Assembly: GCA_002504495.1 (NCBI GenBank)
Contig: DATC01000006.1
Location: 7,601-23,546, forward strand
From: Methanomassiliicoccaceae archaeon UBA537
Lineage (GTDB): Archaea; Thermoplasmatota; Thermoplasmata; Methanomassiliicoccales; Methanomethylophilaceae
Direction of reading: 5' to 3'
Length of the DNA stretch: 15,946 bases
Notes under the pieces: model-generated
What the model was told of the DNA's origin: nothing
What the model saw: the letters and a program-made list of their open reading frames with translations, nothing else
Databases searched by the model: none
Program-made: the position numbers and the translations under genes
Part shown: piece after piece, positions 7,233 to 13,592 of the stretch
Layout of the letters: every line of letters starts with the position of its first letter
How positions within the stretch are numbered: position 1 is the stretch's first letter

Positions 7233-7234
7233 GA

Positions 7235-8326
7235 ATGCCCGAGATGAACCACCTCGAGAGAGTGTCTGCCGCACTGGCCGACGACCCCGCCGACAGACTG
7301 TGCACGTACCCGATAGCCTGCGGAGTATCCCGTCGTCTCGTGGGAGACGGCTCCATGACATATGCGGAATGGTGCCAGGACCCGGCCAAGTACGCTGCAG
7401 GATTCACCGCGGCCCAGAAGGCCTTCGATCTGGACTTCTCCATCGGACTGATGGACCTGTCCGTGCTGGCGGGAGACCTCGGCGCGCATGTCAGATTCGA
7501 CGAATCGAGCACACCCTCGGTGGACGTGCCCGTGATAAAATCCCTCGAGGACTACGAGAATCTGGAGGTGCCCGACATCCATAAGGGAAGGACGGGAGTG
7601 CTGATCGAGGGGACCCGCCTGGTCGCCGAATCCATTGGCAAGGAGGTCGTCCATTCGGCCTTCCTGGAGGGACCTCTGCTCGTATTGACGCAAGCCGGCG
7701 GTGCGGAACGGGTGTTCTACGACGCACTGATTGAGCGCTCCACGGTGAAGAAGGGCCTTGAAACCGTCACCGAGTACTGCCGCCAGGTAGCGGAGGCCAT
7801 GGGAGATACCGGTGCATCCGCGATATGCTGGGACTACCTGTGGGGGAACTACTCCTGCCTAGGAGACGATGAGTACGCAGACCTGGAGGGAGACAGGTAC
7901 GCTCCTCTCCTGAACGAGGAGACCAAGAGGAACGGCATGGCGGTCGCGATCCACAACTGCGCAGACCTCCCCCATCTGGACACGCAGATAAGGAAGTTCA
8001 AGCCCTCGATCTACTCGATGGCGTACTACCCTCTGGTCGACGGATCGAAGACGGCGGCGCAGATCATAGACGAAGGATACGCGGACGACTGCCTCGTAGC
8101 AGGAAACGTGGATCCCCAGCTGTTCGAGCAGGGCTCGGTCCAGCAGGTGGATTCGACCGTGAAGAACCTATGCCAGGAGGTCAAGACGGCCCTCTGCAGA
8201 CGCGGCCTCAACTCGCGCTATGTGATAGCCAGCGGATGCGAGGTCCCTCCGTCCGACACATGCAAGATCGATAACATAGCCGCATTCGCAGACGCGGCCA
8301 GAAGATACGGGAGCCTGTCGCGATGA
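7235..8326 (+). CDS. Zinc-dependent methyl-corrinoid:thiol methyltransferase, UroD fold (MtaA/MtbA/MtsA family)
   Basis: The 363-residue protein belongs to the uroporphyrinogen-decarboxylase superfamily branch that moves methyl groups between corrinoid proteins and thiols, classically coenzyme M. It shows the family N-terminus MNHLERVSAALADDPADR and the zinc-site signature His-x-Cys at H240/C242 (IHNCAD) with the distant third ligand Cys335 (ASGCEVPPSD). These activate the thiol acceptor and argue for methyl transfer rather than porphyrin decarboxylation. The ATG at 7235 was chosen because GGGAGG ends about 8 bases before it; the frame upstream to 7124 lies inside the corrinoid gene. The pairing of only this gene with a corrinoid protein resembles MtsA/MtsB, where one enzyme handles both demethylation of a methylthio compound and transfer to coenzyme M. 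Acceptor and donor are inferred. Confidence 0.9.
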   Translation: MPEMNHLERVSAALADDPADRLCTYPIACGVSRRLVGDGSMTYAEWCQDPAKYAAGFTAAQKAFDLDFSIGLMDLSVLAGDLGAHVRFDESSTPSVDVPVIKSLEDYENLEVPDIHKGRTGVLIEGTRLVAESIGKEVVHSAFLEGPLLVLTQAGGAERVFYDALIERSTVKKGLETVTEYCRQVAEAMGDTGASAICWDYLWGNYSCLGDDEYADLEGDRYAPLLNEETKRNGMAVAIHNCADLPHLDTQIRKFKPSIYSMAYYPLVDGSKTAAQIIDEGYADDCLVAGNVDPQLFEQGSVQQVDSTVKNLCQEVKTALCRRGLNSRYVIASGCEVPPSDTCKIDNIAAFADAARRYGSLSR

Positions 8327-8625
8327 GCTACATGGAGGCCATGAGGCAGAAGGGGTTCTCCTACGGGACCACGGACTCCGTCACCAAGATGGAATGCCCT
8401 GTCTGCGGATTCAGGTTCTCGCTTGTCTACGCGAGGGCGGTGGCATGCAGGGGATGCCCGGACGCGTGCAGGGGATGCAGGAAGGTCAGATGCGCGAGAT
8501 GCGACTCGGAGTTCCCCATCTCGTCTCCTTCGAAAGCTGTAGGAGACAGGGTACTCGCGGATCGCATATGCAACATGGTGAACGAGCACTACGCATCGGA
8601 AGGACTGGTATCTGCAGGGAGGTGA
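8323..8625 (+). CDS. Small eight-cysteine CxxC protein of the methyltransferase unit
   Basis: The 100-residue protein overlaps the methyltransferase stop as ATGA and its own stop lies inside the ribosome site of the next gene, so it is a real, coupled member of the unit. It contains four CxxC pairs (C25/C28, C42/C45, C49/C52, C57/C60) plus C83. The central CRGCPDACRGC block makes a tight double pair. The pattern could bind two zincs or one to two Fe-S clusters; sequence alone does not tell which. The N-terminal 20 residues and the C-terminal 35 are not cysteine-rich. I do not recognise a named family. Its position between the methyltransferase and an ASKHA ATPase suggests an accessory, electron-transfer or corrinoid-maturation role, which is inference. 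Confidence 0.8.
   Translation: MSYMEAMRQKGFSYGTTDSVTKMECPVCGFRFSLVYARAVACRGCPDACRGCRKVRCARCDSEFPISSPSKAVGDRVLADRICNMVNEHYASEGLVSAGR
8618..8625 (+). promoter_or_regulatory. Shine-Dalgarno site fused to the preceding stop codon
   Basis: GGAGGTGA lies 5 bases before the ATG at 8631 and contains the TGA stop (8623-8625) of the Cys-rich gene. It is a near-perfect archaeal ribosome site, fixes the start of the HyuA-like gene, and implies strong translational coupling of the two. Confidence 0.8.
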
Positions 8626-8630
8626 AAGGA

Positions 8631-10634
8631 ATGACATACGGATTGGGAATCGATACAGGCGGAACATACACGGACAGCGTGATAACAGATCTTGACACAG
8701 GCAGGATCCTCAGCAGAGCCAAGGCTCTGACTACCAGGGACGATCTGGTCATAGGCATAAGCGGAAGCATCGGCAGACATAACCCGGAACTGCTCAAGGA
8801 GATCGGACTGGTATCCCTCTCGTCCACATTGGCGACGAACTCCGTCGTGGAGGGGAAAGGATGCAGAGCAGGCCTCATATGCATAGGGCACGACTACGAT
8901 CAGACCGTGCCTGCCGACATCTACAGACGCATCGACGGATCCCACGATCTGCGCGGAAGGATCAAGGTGCCTCTGGACGAGAAGGGAGCGACCGAGGCAT
9001 TAGAGGAGATGAAGGGCAAGGTCGACGCCCTCGCCATAACAGGGTACCTCGCCGTCAGGAACCCGGAGCACGAGGAACGCGTGGCCGAGATCGCCAGAGG
9101 CATACTGGATGTCCCCATAGTGCTGGGGCACGAACTGTCCTCGGGACTCGGATTCAACGAGAGATCCACCACGGCCCTCATGAACGCCAGGCTCACGCCG
9201 GTGATCGCGGATCTGATAGCATCCGTGAACAGGTCGCTGTCCGCCTTCGGCATCGATGCTCCTCTGATGATAGTCAAAGGAGACGGAACGGTCATCAACG
9301 AGAAGGAAGCGGTGAAAAGGCCCGTGGAGACCGTCCTGTCAGGACCTGCATCGAGCCTGACCGGGGCTAAGGCCCTGACCGGACTCGACGACGCCATCAT
9401 GATCGACATCGGCGGAACCACGACGGACATCGGCGTCCTGAGAGGGGGATTCCCCCGTCTGGAGAAGGAGGGTGCGCTGATCGGAGGCAAGAGGACCAGG
9501 GTCCTCGCCGCGGCGGTCTCCACCTACGGGATCGGAGGCGACAGCAGGATAGTGGTCAACGGGACGCGTACGGAGCTCACGCCCGTGCGCGTGATCCCCG
9601 TATGCATAGCGGCGTCCAAATGGCCCCATGTTGCCCAGAGGCTGGCCGAGGTGTACGAATCGACTCCCGACAGAGCAGCCGAGACCTCGACGATCGAGGA
9701 TCTGGTCCAACCCACAGAGTTCTTCACTCCCGCCAAGAAGCTGACCACCGAGAGCCTCCAGGAATGCGACATCAGGCTGCTCGAGCTCATCAAGGACGAG
9801 CCCAAGAGCTTGGAAGAGGCAGGAGAGATACTCGGAGTTCTGCCGTACGCGTTCAACGCCTCGAGACTGGAGAAGCTGGGACTGGTCACACGCATAGGCG
9901 TGACCCCTTCCGACATCCTCCATGCCGAAGGCTCGTACGAGGAGTACGACGCGGAGGCGTCGAGACATGCCGTCGGATTCCTGGCCAAGAAATGCGGAAT
10001 CCCAGTGGATGAGTATATCGGGCTCGTGAAGGACATGATCGTCCGCAAGATCGCCACCTGCCTGGTGAAAGACCTCATGCTGGAGGACGGCGGATTCGAG
10101 GATCTGGATTCGGCAGCCGCCGATCTCGTCGACAAGGCCGTCTCCGGACGCGAAGGATTGGATTTCGGAGTCAAGATCACGCTGAACAAGCCGATCATCG
10201 GCATCGGGGCCCCTGTAGGAGCATGGCTGCCGAAGGTCGCCGAGATATTCGGAACGGAACTGATCCTGCCTGCGGATTCCAACGTGGGAAACGCAGTAGG
10301 CGCCGTATCTGGATCCGTCTCCAGGACCGTGACGATACATATCCAACCGTCGGAGGGCTCGGTAGGTCCGGATCCCAGGAGCATCGTGTTCCTCGATGGA
10401 GGGAACGTGGAGTTCCCGACGTACCATGAGGCCGAGGCCTTCGCCATCGAGAAGGCGGAAGAGCTGGCGGGAGAACTCAGCAGGAAGGCCGGCGCATCCG
10501 ATCCTACAGTGGAGACCGACGTCAGGAAGAAGACCTTCGGATCGGCGTCCGACTCGTCCCTGGCCATGCTGCTGGAGGCCGATGTAGTCGCCAGGGCCAC
10601 GGGCAAACCGAACATCCTCGATGGAACGGCATGA
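8631..10634 (+). CDS. HyuA-type hydantoinase/oxoprolinase-family ASKHA ATPase
   Basis: The 667-residue protein belongs to the hydantoinase A/5-oxoprolinase family. The ASKHA ATP-binding fold is shown by the phosphate loops GIDTGGTYTD (6-15) and IDIGGTTTDIG (259-268), KGDGT (216-220), SGPASS (237-242) and GIGGDS (300-305). A winged-helix-like insert lies at about 380-435 and ends in GVTPSDILH, as in archaeal and clostridial members. The C-terminal part has GIGAPVGAWLP (524-534) and NVGNAVGAV (551-559). No HyuB-like partner subunit is adjacent, so hydantoin or oxoproline hydrolysis is not well supported. Placed after a corrinoid protein, methyltransferase and Cys-rich protein, it may power corrinoid reactivation or act on a substrate; both are inference. 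The upstream frame to 8394 is not coding in this frame. Confidence 0.88.
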   Translation: MTYGLGIDTGGTYTDSVITDLDTGRILSRAKALTTRDDLVIGISGSIGRHNPELLKEIGLVSLSSTLATNSVVEGKGCRAGLICIGHDYDQTVPADIYRRIDGSHDLRGRIKVPLDEKGATEALEEMKGKVDALAITGYLAVRNPEHEERVAEIARGILDVPIVLGHELSSGLGFNERSTTALMNARLTPVIADLIASVNRSLSAFGIDAPLMIVKGDGTVINEKEAVKRPVETVLSGPASSLTGAKALTGLDDAIMIDIGGTTTDIGVLRGGFPRLEKEGALIGGKRTRVLAAAVSTYGIGGDSRIVVNGTRTELTPVRVIPVCIAASKWPHVAQRLAEVYESTPDRAAETSTIEDLVQPTEFFTPAKKLTTESLQECDIRLLELIKDEPKSLEEAGEILGVLPYAFNASRLEKLGLVTRIGVTPSDILHAEGSYEEYDAEASRHAVGFLAKKCGIPVDEYIGLVKDMIVRKIATCLVKDLMLEDGGFEDLDSAAADLVDKAVSGREGLDFGVKITLNKPIIGIGAPVGAWLPKVAEIFGTELILPADSNVGNAVGAVSGSVSRTVTIHIQPSEGSVGPDPRSIVFLDGGNVEFPTYHEAEAFAIEKAEELAGELSRKAGASDPTVETDVRKKTFGSASDSSLAMLLEADVVARATGKPNILDGTA

Positions 10635-10643
10635 ACAGAAAAC

Positions 10644-10654
10644 AAGGAGGAGGA
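10644..10654 (+). promoter_or_regulatory. Strong Shine-Dalgarno site of the mccB-like gene
   Basis: AAGGAGGAGGA in the 24-base gap after the HyuA-like gene ends 4 bases before the ATG at 10659, with its GGAGG core at 10646-10650. It is the only sizeable gap inside the unit and no terminator or TATA box is seen in it, supporting read-through from the upstream genes. Confidence 0.75.
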
Positions 10655-10658
10655 AAGA

Positions 10659-11816
10659 ATGACAGGATACAGAGGCATCGAATCGGCCCTCATACACGGA
10701 GGGATCTCGTCCGATCCTCGCACAGGCGCGGTGAACGTACCGATCTATCAGACGTCAACATTCAGACAGGACGGACTGGGGATCAACAGAGGATACGAAT
10801 ACAGCAGAACCGGCAATCCCACCAGAGAAGCGTTGGAGAAGCTTATCGCGGAATTGGAGGGAGGCACTGCCGGCTTCGCGTTCGGCTCTGGAATGGCGGC
10901 GATCACCGCCGTCCTCTCCATGCTAAAGGCCGGAGACAGGGTGCTCATCTCCAGGAACGTCTATGGAGGCACCTTCCGCGTGCTCGACAAGATATTCAAC
11001 GGGTTCGGAATCGGATACTCTATCGCGGACACGTCGTCTGAGGAGATGCTGGAGAAGGAATTCGCTCCCGATGTCAAAGCCGTGCTCGTCGAAAGCCCGG
11101 CCAATCCGCTCATGACTGTCACCGATATCCGCATGGTGTCCGAGGTCGCTCACAGGCACGGGGCGCTTTCGATAGTGGACAACACGTTCATGACGCCTTA
11201 CATACAGAGGCCTCCCGAACTCGGCGCGGACATAGTGGTCCACAGCGCGACCAAGTATCTCGGAGGACACAGCGACCTGGTCGCAGGCCTCGTGGTCGTG
11301 AAGGATGATGCATTGGCGGAGCGCTTGGCATTCATTCAGAACGCTACAGGAGGCGTCCTCGGACCTTTCGATTCGTTCCTGCTCATCAGAGGGATCAAGA
11401 CGCTCGCGGTCCGCATGGACCGCCATGTATCCAATGCAGAAGCGATCGCAGCGTTCCTGAAGGACAACGAAGCGGTGAAGACAGTCTACTATCCCGGCTT
11501 GAAGGATTTCCCTGGATACGATGTGAACATCGGACAGGCCCGGAACGGTGGCGCCATGATATCGTTCGAGCTGAAGGAGGGCTATGACATCGGGAGATTC
11601 TTCGGATCTCTGGAGATGATAGCCCTCGCTGAGAGCCTGGGCGGCGTCGAATCGCTCGCATGCCATCCTGCATCCATGACCCATGCCTCCATACCCGAGG
11701 ACATACGCAAAAAGGTAGGGATAACTGATGGACTCATCCGTCTATCCCCCGGGATCGAATCGATCGGAGACATCATAGCCGATCTGGACAACGCCATCAG
11801 GAGCGCGAGACCATGA
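10659..11816 (+). CDS. mccB: Cystathionine gamma-lyase-like PLP enzyme (MccB type)
   Basis: The 385-residue protein is a Cys/Met-metabolism PLP enzyme. PLP-phosphate residues lie in YEYSRTGNPTR (46-56), the Schiff-base lysine is Lys199 in SATKYLGGHSD, and CHPASMTHASIP (335-346) is the substrate-carboxylate motif. The overall motif set closely resembles Bacillus MccB (cystathionine gamma-lyase/homocysteine gamma-lyase), which releases cysteine, 2-oxobutyrate and ammonia from cystathionine. The position of the methionine gamma-lyase cysteine is occupied by Gly104 (NVYGGTF), arguing against a typical methionine gamma-lyase. Its stop overlaps the MccA-like start (ATGA), the usual partner for reverse transsulfuration. 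O-acetylhomoserine sulfhydrylase or cystathionine gamma-synthase activity cannot be excluded from sequence alone. Confidence 0.85.
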   Translation: MTGYRGIESALIHGGISSDPRTGAVNVPIYQTSTFRQDGLGINRGYEYSRTGNPTREALEKLIAELEGGTAGFAFGSGMAAITAVLSMLKAGDRVLISRNVYGGTFRVLDKIFNGFGIGYSIADTSSEEMLEKEFAPDVKAVLVESPANPLMTVTDIRMVSEVAHRHGALSIVDNTFMTPYIQRPPELGADIVVHSATKYLGGHSDLVAGLVVVKDDALAERLAFIQNATGGVLGPFDSFLLIRGIKTLAVRMDRHVSNAEAIAAFLKDNEAVKTVYYPGLKDFPGYDVNIGQARNGGAMISFELKEGYDIGRFFGSLEMIALAESLGGVESLACHPASMTHASIPEDIRKKVGITDGLIRLSPGIESIGDIIADLDNAIRSARP

Positions 11817-12766
11817 CCGTGCACGAATCCATGCAGGAACTGATCGGCGACACGCCCCTGATCCATCTCAGGAACATGGGATTCCCGCACAAGGTGAACG
11901 TCTACGCGAAACTGGAGCTGTGGAATCCCTCTGGAAGCGTGAAGGACCGCACCGCAGAGTACATGATACGCGATGCGACGGCTAAGGGACTGCTGAAGGA
12001 CGGCGGAACCATAATCGAGGCCACCGCGGGCAACATGGGCCTCGGAATCGCTTTCGCCGCACTCGGACGCGGATTCAGAGTGATATTCGTGGTCCCCGAC
12101 AAGTTCTCCTCGGAGAAGCTCACCCTCATGCGTGCATTAGGCGCTGAAACGGTGATAACGCCTCACGAAGAAGGGATGCTCGGCGCAGAGAGAAGAGCGG
12201 AAGAGTTGCTGAAGGAGATTCCGGGATCGGTGTCGCTGCGTCAGTTCCGCAATCAATCGAATCCTAAAGCGCATTTCGAGAGCACCGGACCCGAGATCTA
12301 TCGGGATCTGGAAGGCCATGTGGACTACGCGGTCATGGGAGCAGGAAGCGGAGGCACGTTCACGGGCATCGTCGGATATCTGAAGAGCATGGATCCGTCG
12401 ATCGTAGGTGTTCTCGCCGATCCGGAGGGATCGCTCATCGGCGGAGGCGAGAAGCATGACTACAAGATCGAAGGCATCGGCAACGACTTCATCGCCGATA
12501 CCATGGACATGACGCTGGTGGACAGGGTGATCAAGGTCACCGACGAGGAGGCCGTGGAGGAATGCAGGAGACTCGCTTCGAAAGAGGGGATATTCGCGGG
12601 CTCGTCCTCCGGCGCGGCTCTGGCCGCGGTTAGGAAGCTGGCCCGGGATGTGGAAGGCAACATCGTCACAGTCCTTCCGGACAGAGGCGACAGATACTTC
12701 AGCGAGCATCTCTACGAGCGATGCGGCCGACGGTGCAGGGAGCATGGGTATTCCTTTATAACATGA
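11813..12766 (+). CDS. mccA: Cystathionine beta-synthase / cysteine synthase family PLP enzyme (MccA type)
   Basis: The 317-residue protein is a fold-type II PLP enzyme. The PLP lysine is Lys44 in SGSVKDR, the substrate loop is EATAGNMGLG (69-78), the phosphate-binding loop is GAGSGGTFTG (176-185), and the pyridine-nitrogen serine lies in SSSGA (264-268). Features such as VPDKFSSEK, GGEKHDYKIEGIGNDFI and DRGDRYFSEHLYE match the Bacillus MccA type (O-acetylserine-dependent cystathionine beta-synthase) better than plain CysK. With the coupled MccB it would convert homocysteine plus (acetyl)serine to cystathionine and then cysteine. The family's usual TxGNTG has Met75 in place of threonine. There is no CBS regulatory domain. 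Ordinary O-acetylserine sulfhydrylase activity remains possible. Confidence 0.85.
   Translation: MTVHESMQELIGDTPLIHLRNMGFPHKVNVYAKLELWNPSGSVKDRTAEYMIRDATAKGLLKDGGTIIEATAGNMGLGIAFAALGRGFRVIFVVPDKFSSEKLTLMRALGAETVITPHEEGMLGAERRAEELLKEIPGSVSLRQFRNQSNPKAHFESTGPEIYRDLEGHVDYAVMGAGSGGTFTGIVGYLKSMDPSIVGVLADPEGSLIGGGEKHDYKIEGIGNDFIADTMDMTLVDRVIKVTDEEAVEECRRLASKEGIFAGSSSGAALAAVRKLARDVEGNIVTVLPDRGDRYFSEHLYERCGRRCREHGYSFIT
12754..12762 (+). promoter_or_regulatory. TATA box of adk, inside the end of the mccA-like gene
   Basis: CTTTATAAC is centred about 25 bases before the adk ATG at 12783, the distance expected for a leaderless archaeal transcript. No Shine-Dalgarno site is seen in the 16-base gap. Adk therefore probably has its own promoter and is not simply the seventh gene of the upstream unit. 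Confidence 0.55.
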
Positions 12767-12782
12767 GGTTCTGGACCGCCTC

Positions 12783-13409
12783 ATGAAATCGGTCATCGTG
12801 TTGCTCGGACCTCCGGGATCCGGCAAAGGCACGCAGGGGGAGCTCCTCAGCGAGAAACTGGGCTATTCCAGGCTGTCCACCGGAGATATGCTCCGCGAAG
12901 CCGTCAGGAACGGCACGGAGCTCGGCCTGAAGGCCAAGAGCTTCATGGATTCCGGAGCCCTGGTCCCGAACGACCTGATCATCGGCCTGATGAAAGAGAA
13001 GATCGCCTCCGCCGACGGCGGCGTCATACTGGACGGATTCCCCAGGAACATCGAACAGGCGGATGCCCTCGCCGAACAGATATCGGTGGATCTCGCTTTG
13101 AATCTCGACGTGCCGGACGAGGAGCTCGTCTCCAGGCTCACCCAGAGACGCTCATGCCCCGATTGCAATGCCGTATACCATCTCATCAACAATCCTCCCA
13201 AGGTCGAAGGAATCTGCGACAAGTGCGGAGGGAAGCTCTACCAGAGGGATGACGACACCGAAGCCACCGTCAAGAACAGGCTCAAGGTGTACAGGGACAA
13301 TACGTTGCCTCTCATCGAGTACTACGGAAACAAAGGCGTCCTCACAACCATCCCCGGGATCGGCTCCATCGATTCGATCTTCGACAAGGTCCAGAAAGCC
13401 GTCCAATGA
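12783..13409 (+). CDS. adk: Adenylate kinase, zinc-LID type
   Basis: The 208-residue cytosolic enzyme interconverts ATP + AMP and 2 ADP. It shows the P-loop GPPGSGKGT (9-17), the AMP-site segment STGDMLREAV (32-41), DGFPRNIEQA (84-93), and a LID domain with four zinc cysteines (C125, C128, C145, C148) followed by QRDDDTEATVKNRL (154-167). This is the long, bacterial-like class rather than the short archaeal AdkA of Methanococcus. Length and all catalytic motifs are intact. A leaderless promoter precedes it and a hairpin terminator follows it. Confidence 0.97.
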   Translation: MKSVIVLLGPPGSGKGTQGELLSEKLGYSRLSTGDMLREAVRNGTELGLKAKSFMDSGALVPNDLIIGLMKEKIASADGGVILDGFPRNIEQADALAEQISVDLALNLDVPDEELVSRLTQRRSCPDCNAVYHLINNPPKVEGICDKCGGKLYQRDDDTEATVKNRLKVYRDNTLPLIEYYGNKGVLTTIPGIGSIDSIFDKVQKAVQ

Positions 13410-13415
13410 TCAAAC

Positions 13416-13443
13416 ACGGGCCCTAAGGCCCGTTAACTTTTTT
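13416..13443 (+). terminator. Hairpin plus T-tract terminator after adk
   Basis: Arms ACGGGCC (13416-13422) and GGCCCGT (13427-13433) flank a CTAA loop, followed after TAAC by six T residues (13438-13443). It lies 6 bases after the adk stop and ends the long plus-strand block before the tRNA gene. Confidence 0.75.
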
Positions 13444-13453
13444 CCTCATCAGC

Positions 13454-13466
13454 GATATCTTTAAGA
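13454..13466 (+). promoter_or_regulatory. TATA-like box for tRNA-Gln
   Basis: GATATCTTTAAGA has its AT-rich core about 30-35 bases before the tRNA 5' end, the spacing expected for an archaeal tRNA promoter with a very short leader. Confidence 0.45.
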
Positions 13467-13492
13467 ACAACTACCAACTCCAGGGGTTCGAT

Positions 13493-13565
13493 AGCCTCGT
13501 AGTGTAGTGGTCAATCATGCGGGACTCTGGATCCTGCGACCTCAGTTCGAATCTGGGCGAGGCTA
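13493..13565 (+). tRNA. tRNA-Gln (anticodon CTG)
   Basis: The 73-base gene folds as a cloverleaf. Acceptor arms AGCCTCG and CGAGGCT pair fully with discriminator A. The anticodon stem CGGGA/TCCTG has one G-T pair and loop CTCTGGA, giving anticodon CTG at 13527-13529, which reads CAG. The T arm is CTCAG-TTCGAAT-CTGGG. The D region contains GTAGTGGTCAATCATG, as in archaeal tRNA-Gln. There is no encoded CCA and no intron. A pyrimidine-rich tract follows the 3' end. In most archaea this tRNA is first charged with glutamate and then amidated. Confidence 0.95.
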
Positions 13566-13592
13566 CCTTCCTTCTCTTCCATCTTCCAGAGC

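Noticed and set aside
7124..7234. Upstream extension of the methyltransferase frame
   Set aside because: It overlaps the end of the corrinoid protein, whose reading frame is well supported; family N-terminus and ribosome site place the start at 7235.
8394..8630. Upstream extension of the HyuA-like frame
   Set aside because: It lies over the Cys-rich gene in another frame; the GIDTGG motif belongs right after the ATG at 8631.
9339..10723. Two long minus-strand frames opposite the HyuA-like gene
   Set aside because: They are antisense shadows with serine- or arginine-rich composition and no domain match.
10659..11816. Methionine gamma-lyase as the function of the PLP enzyme
   Set aside because: The characteristic active-site cysteine position holds glycine, and the coupled MccA-like gene points to cystathionine gamma-lyase; kept only as a minor alternative.
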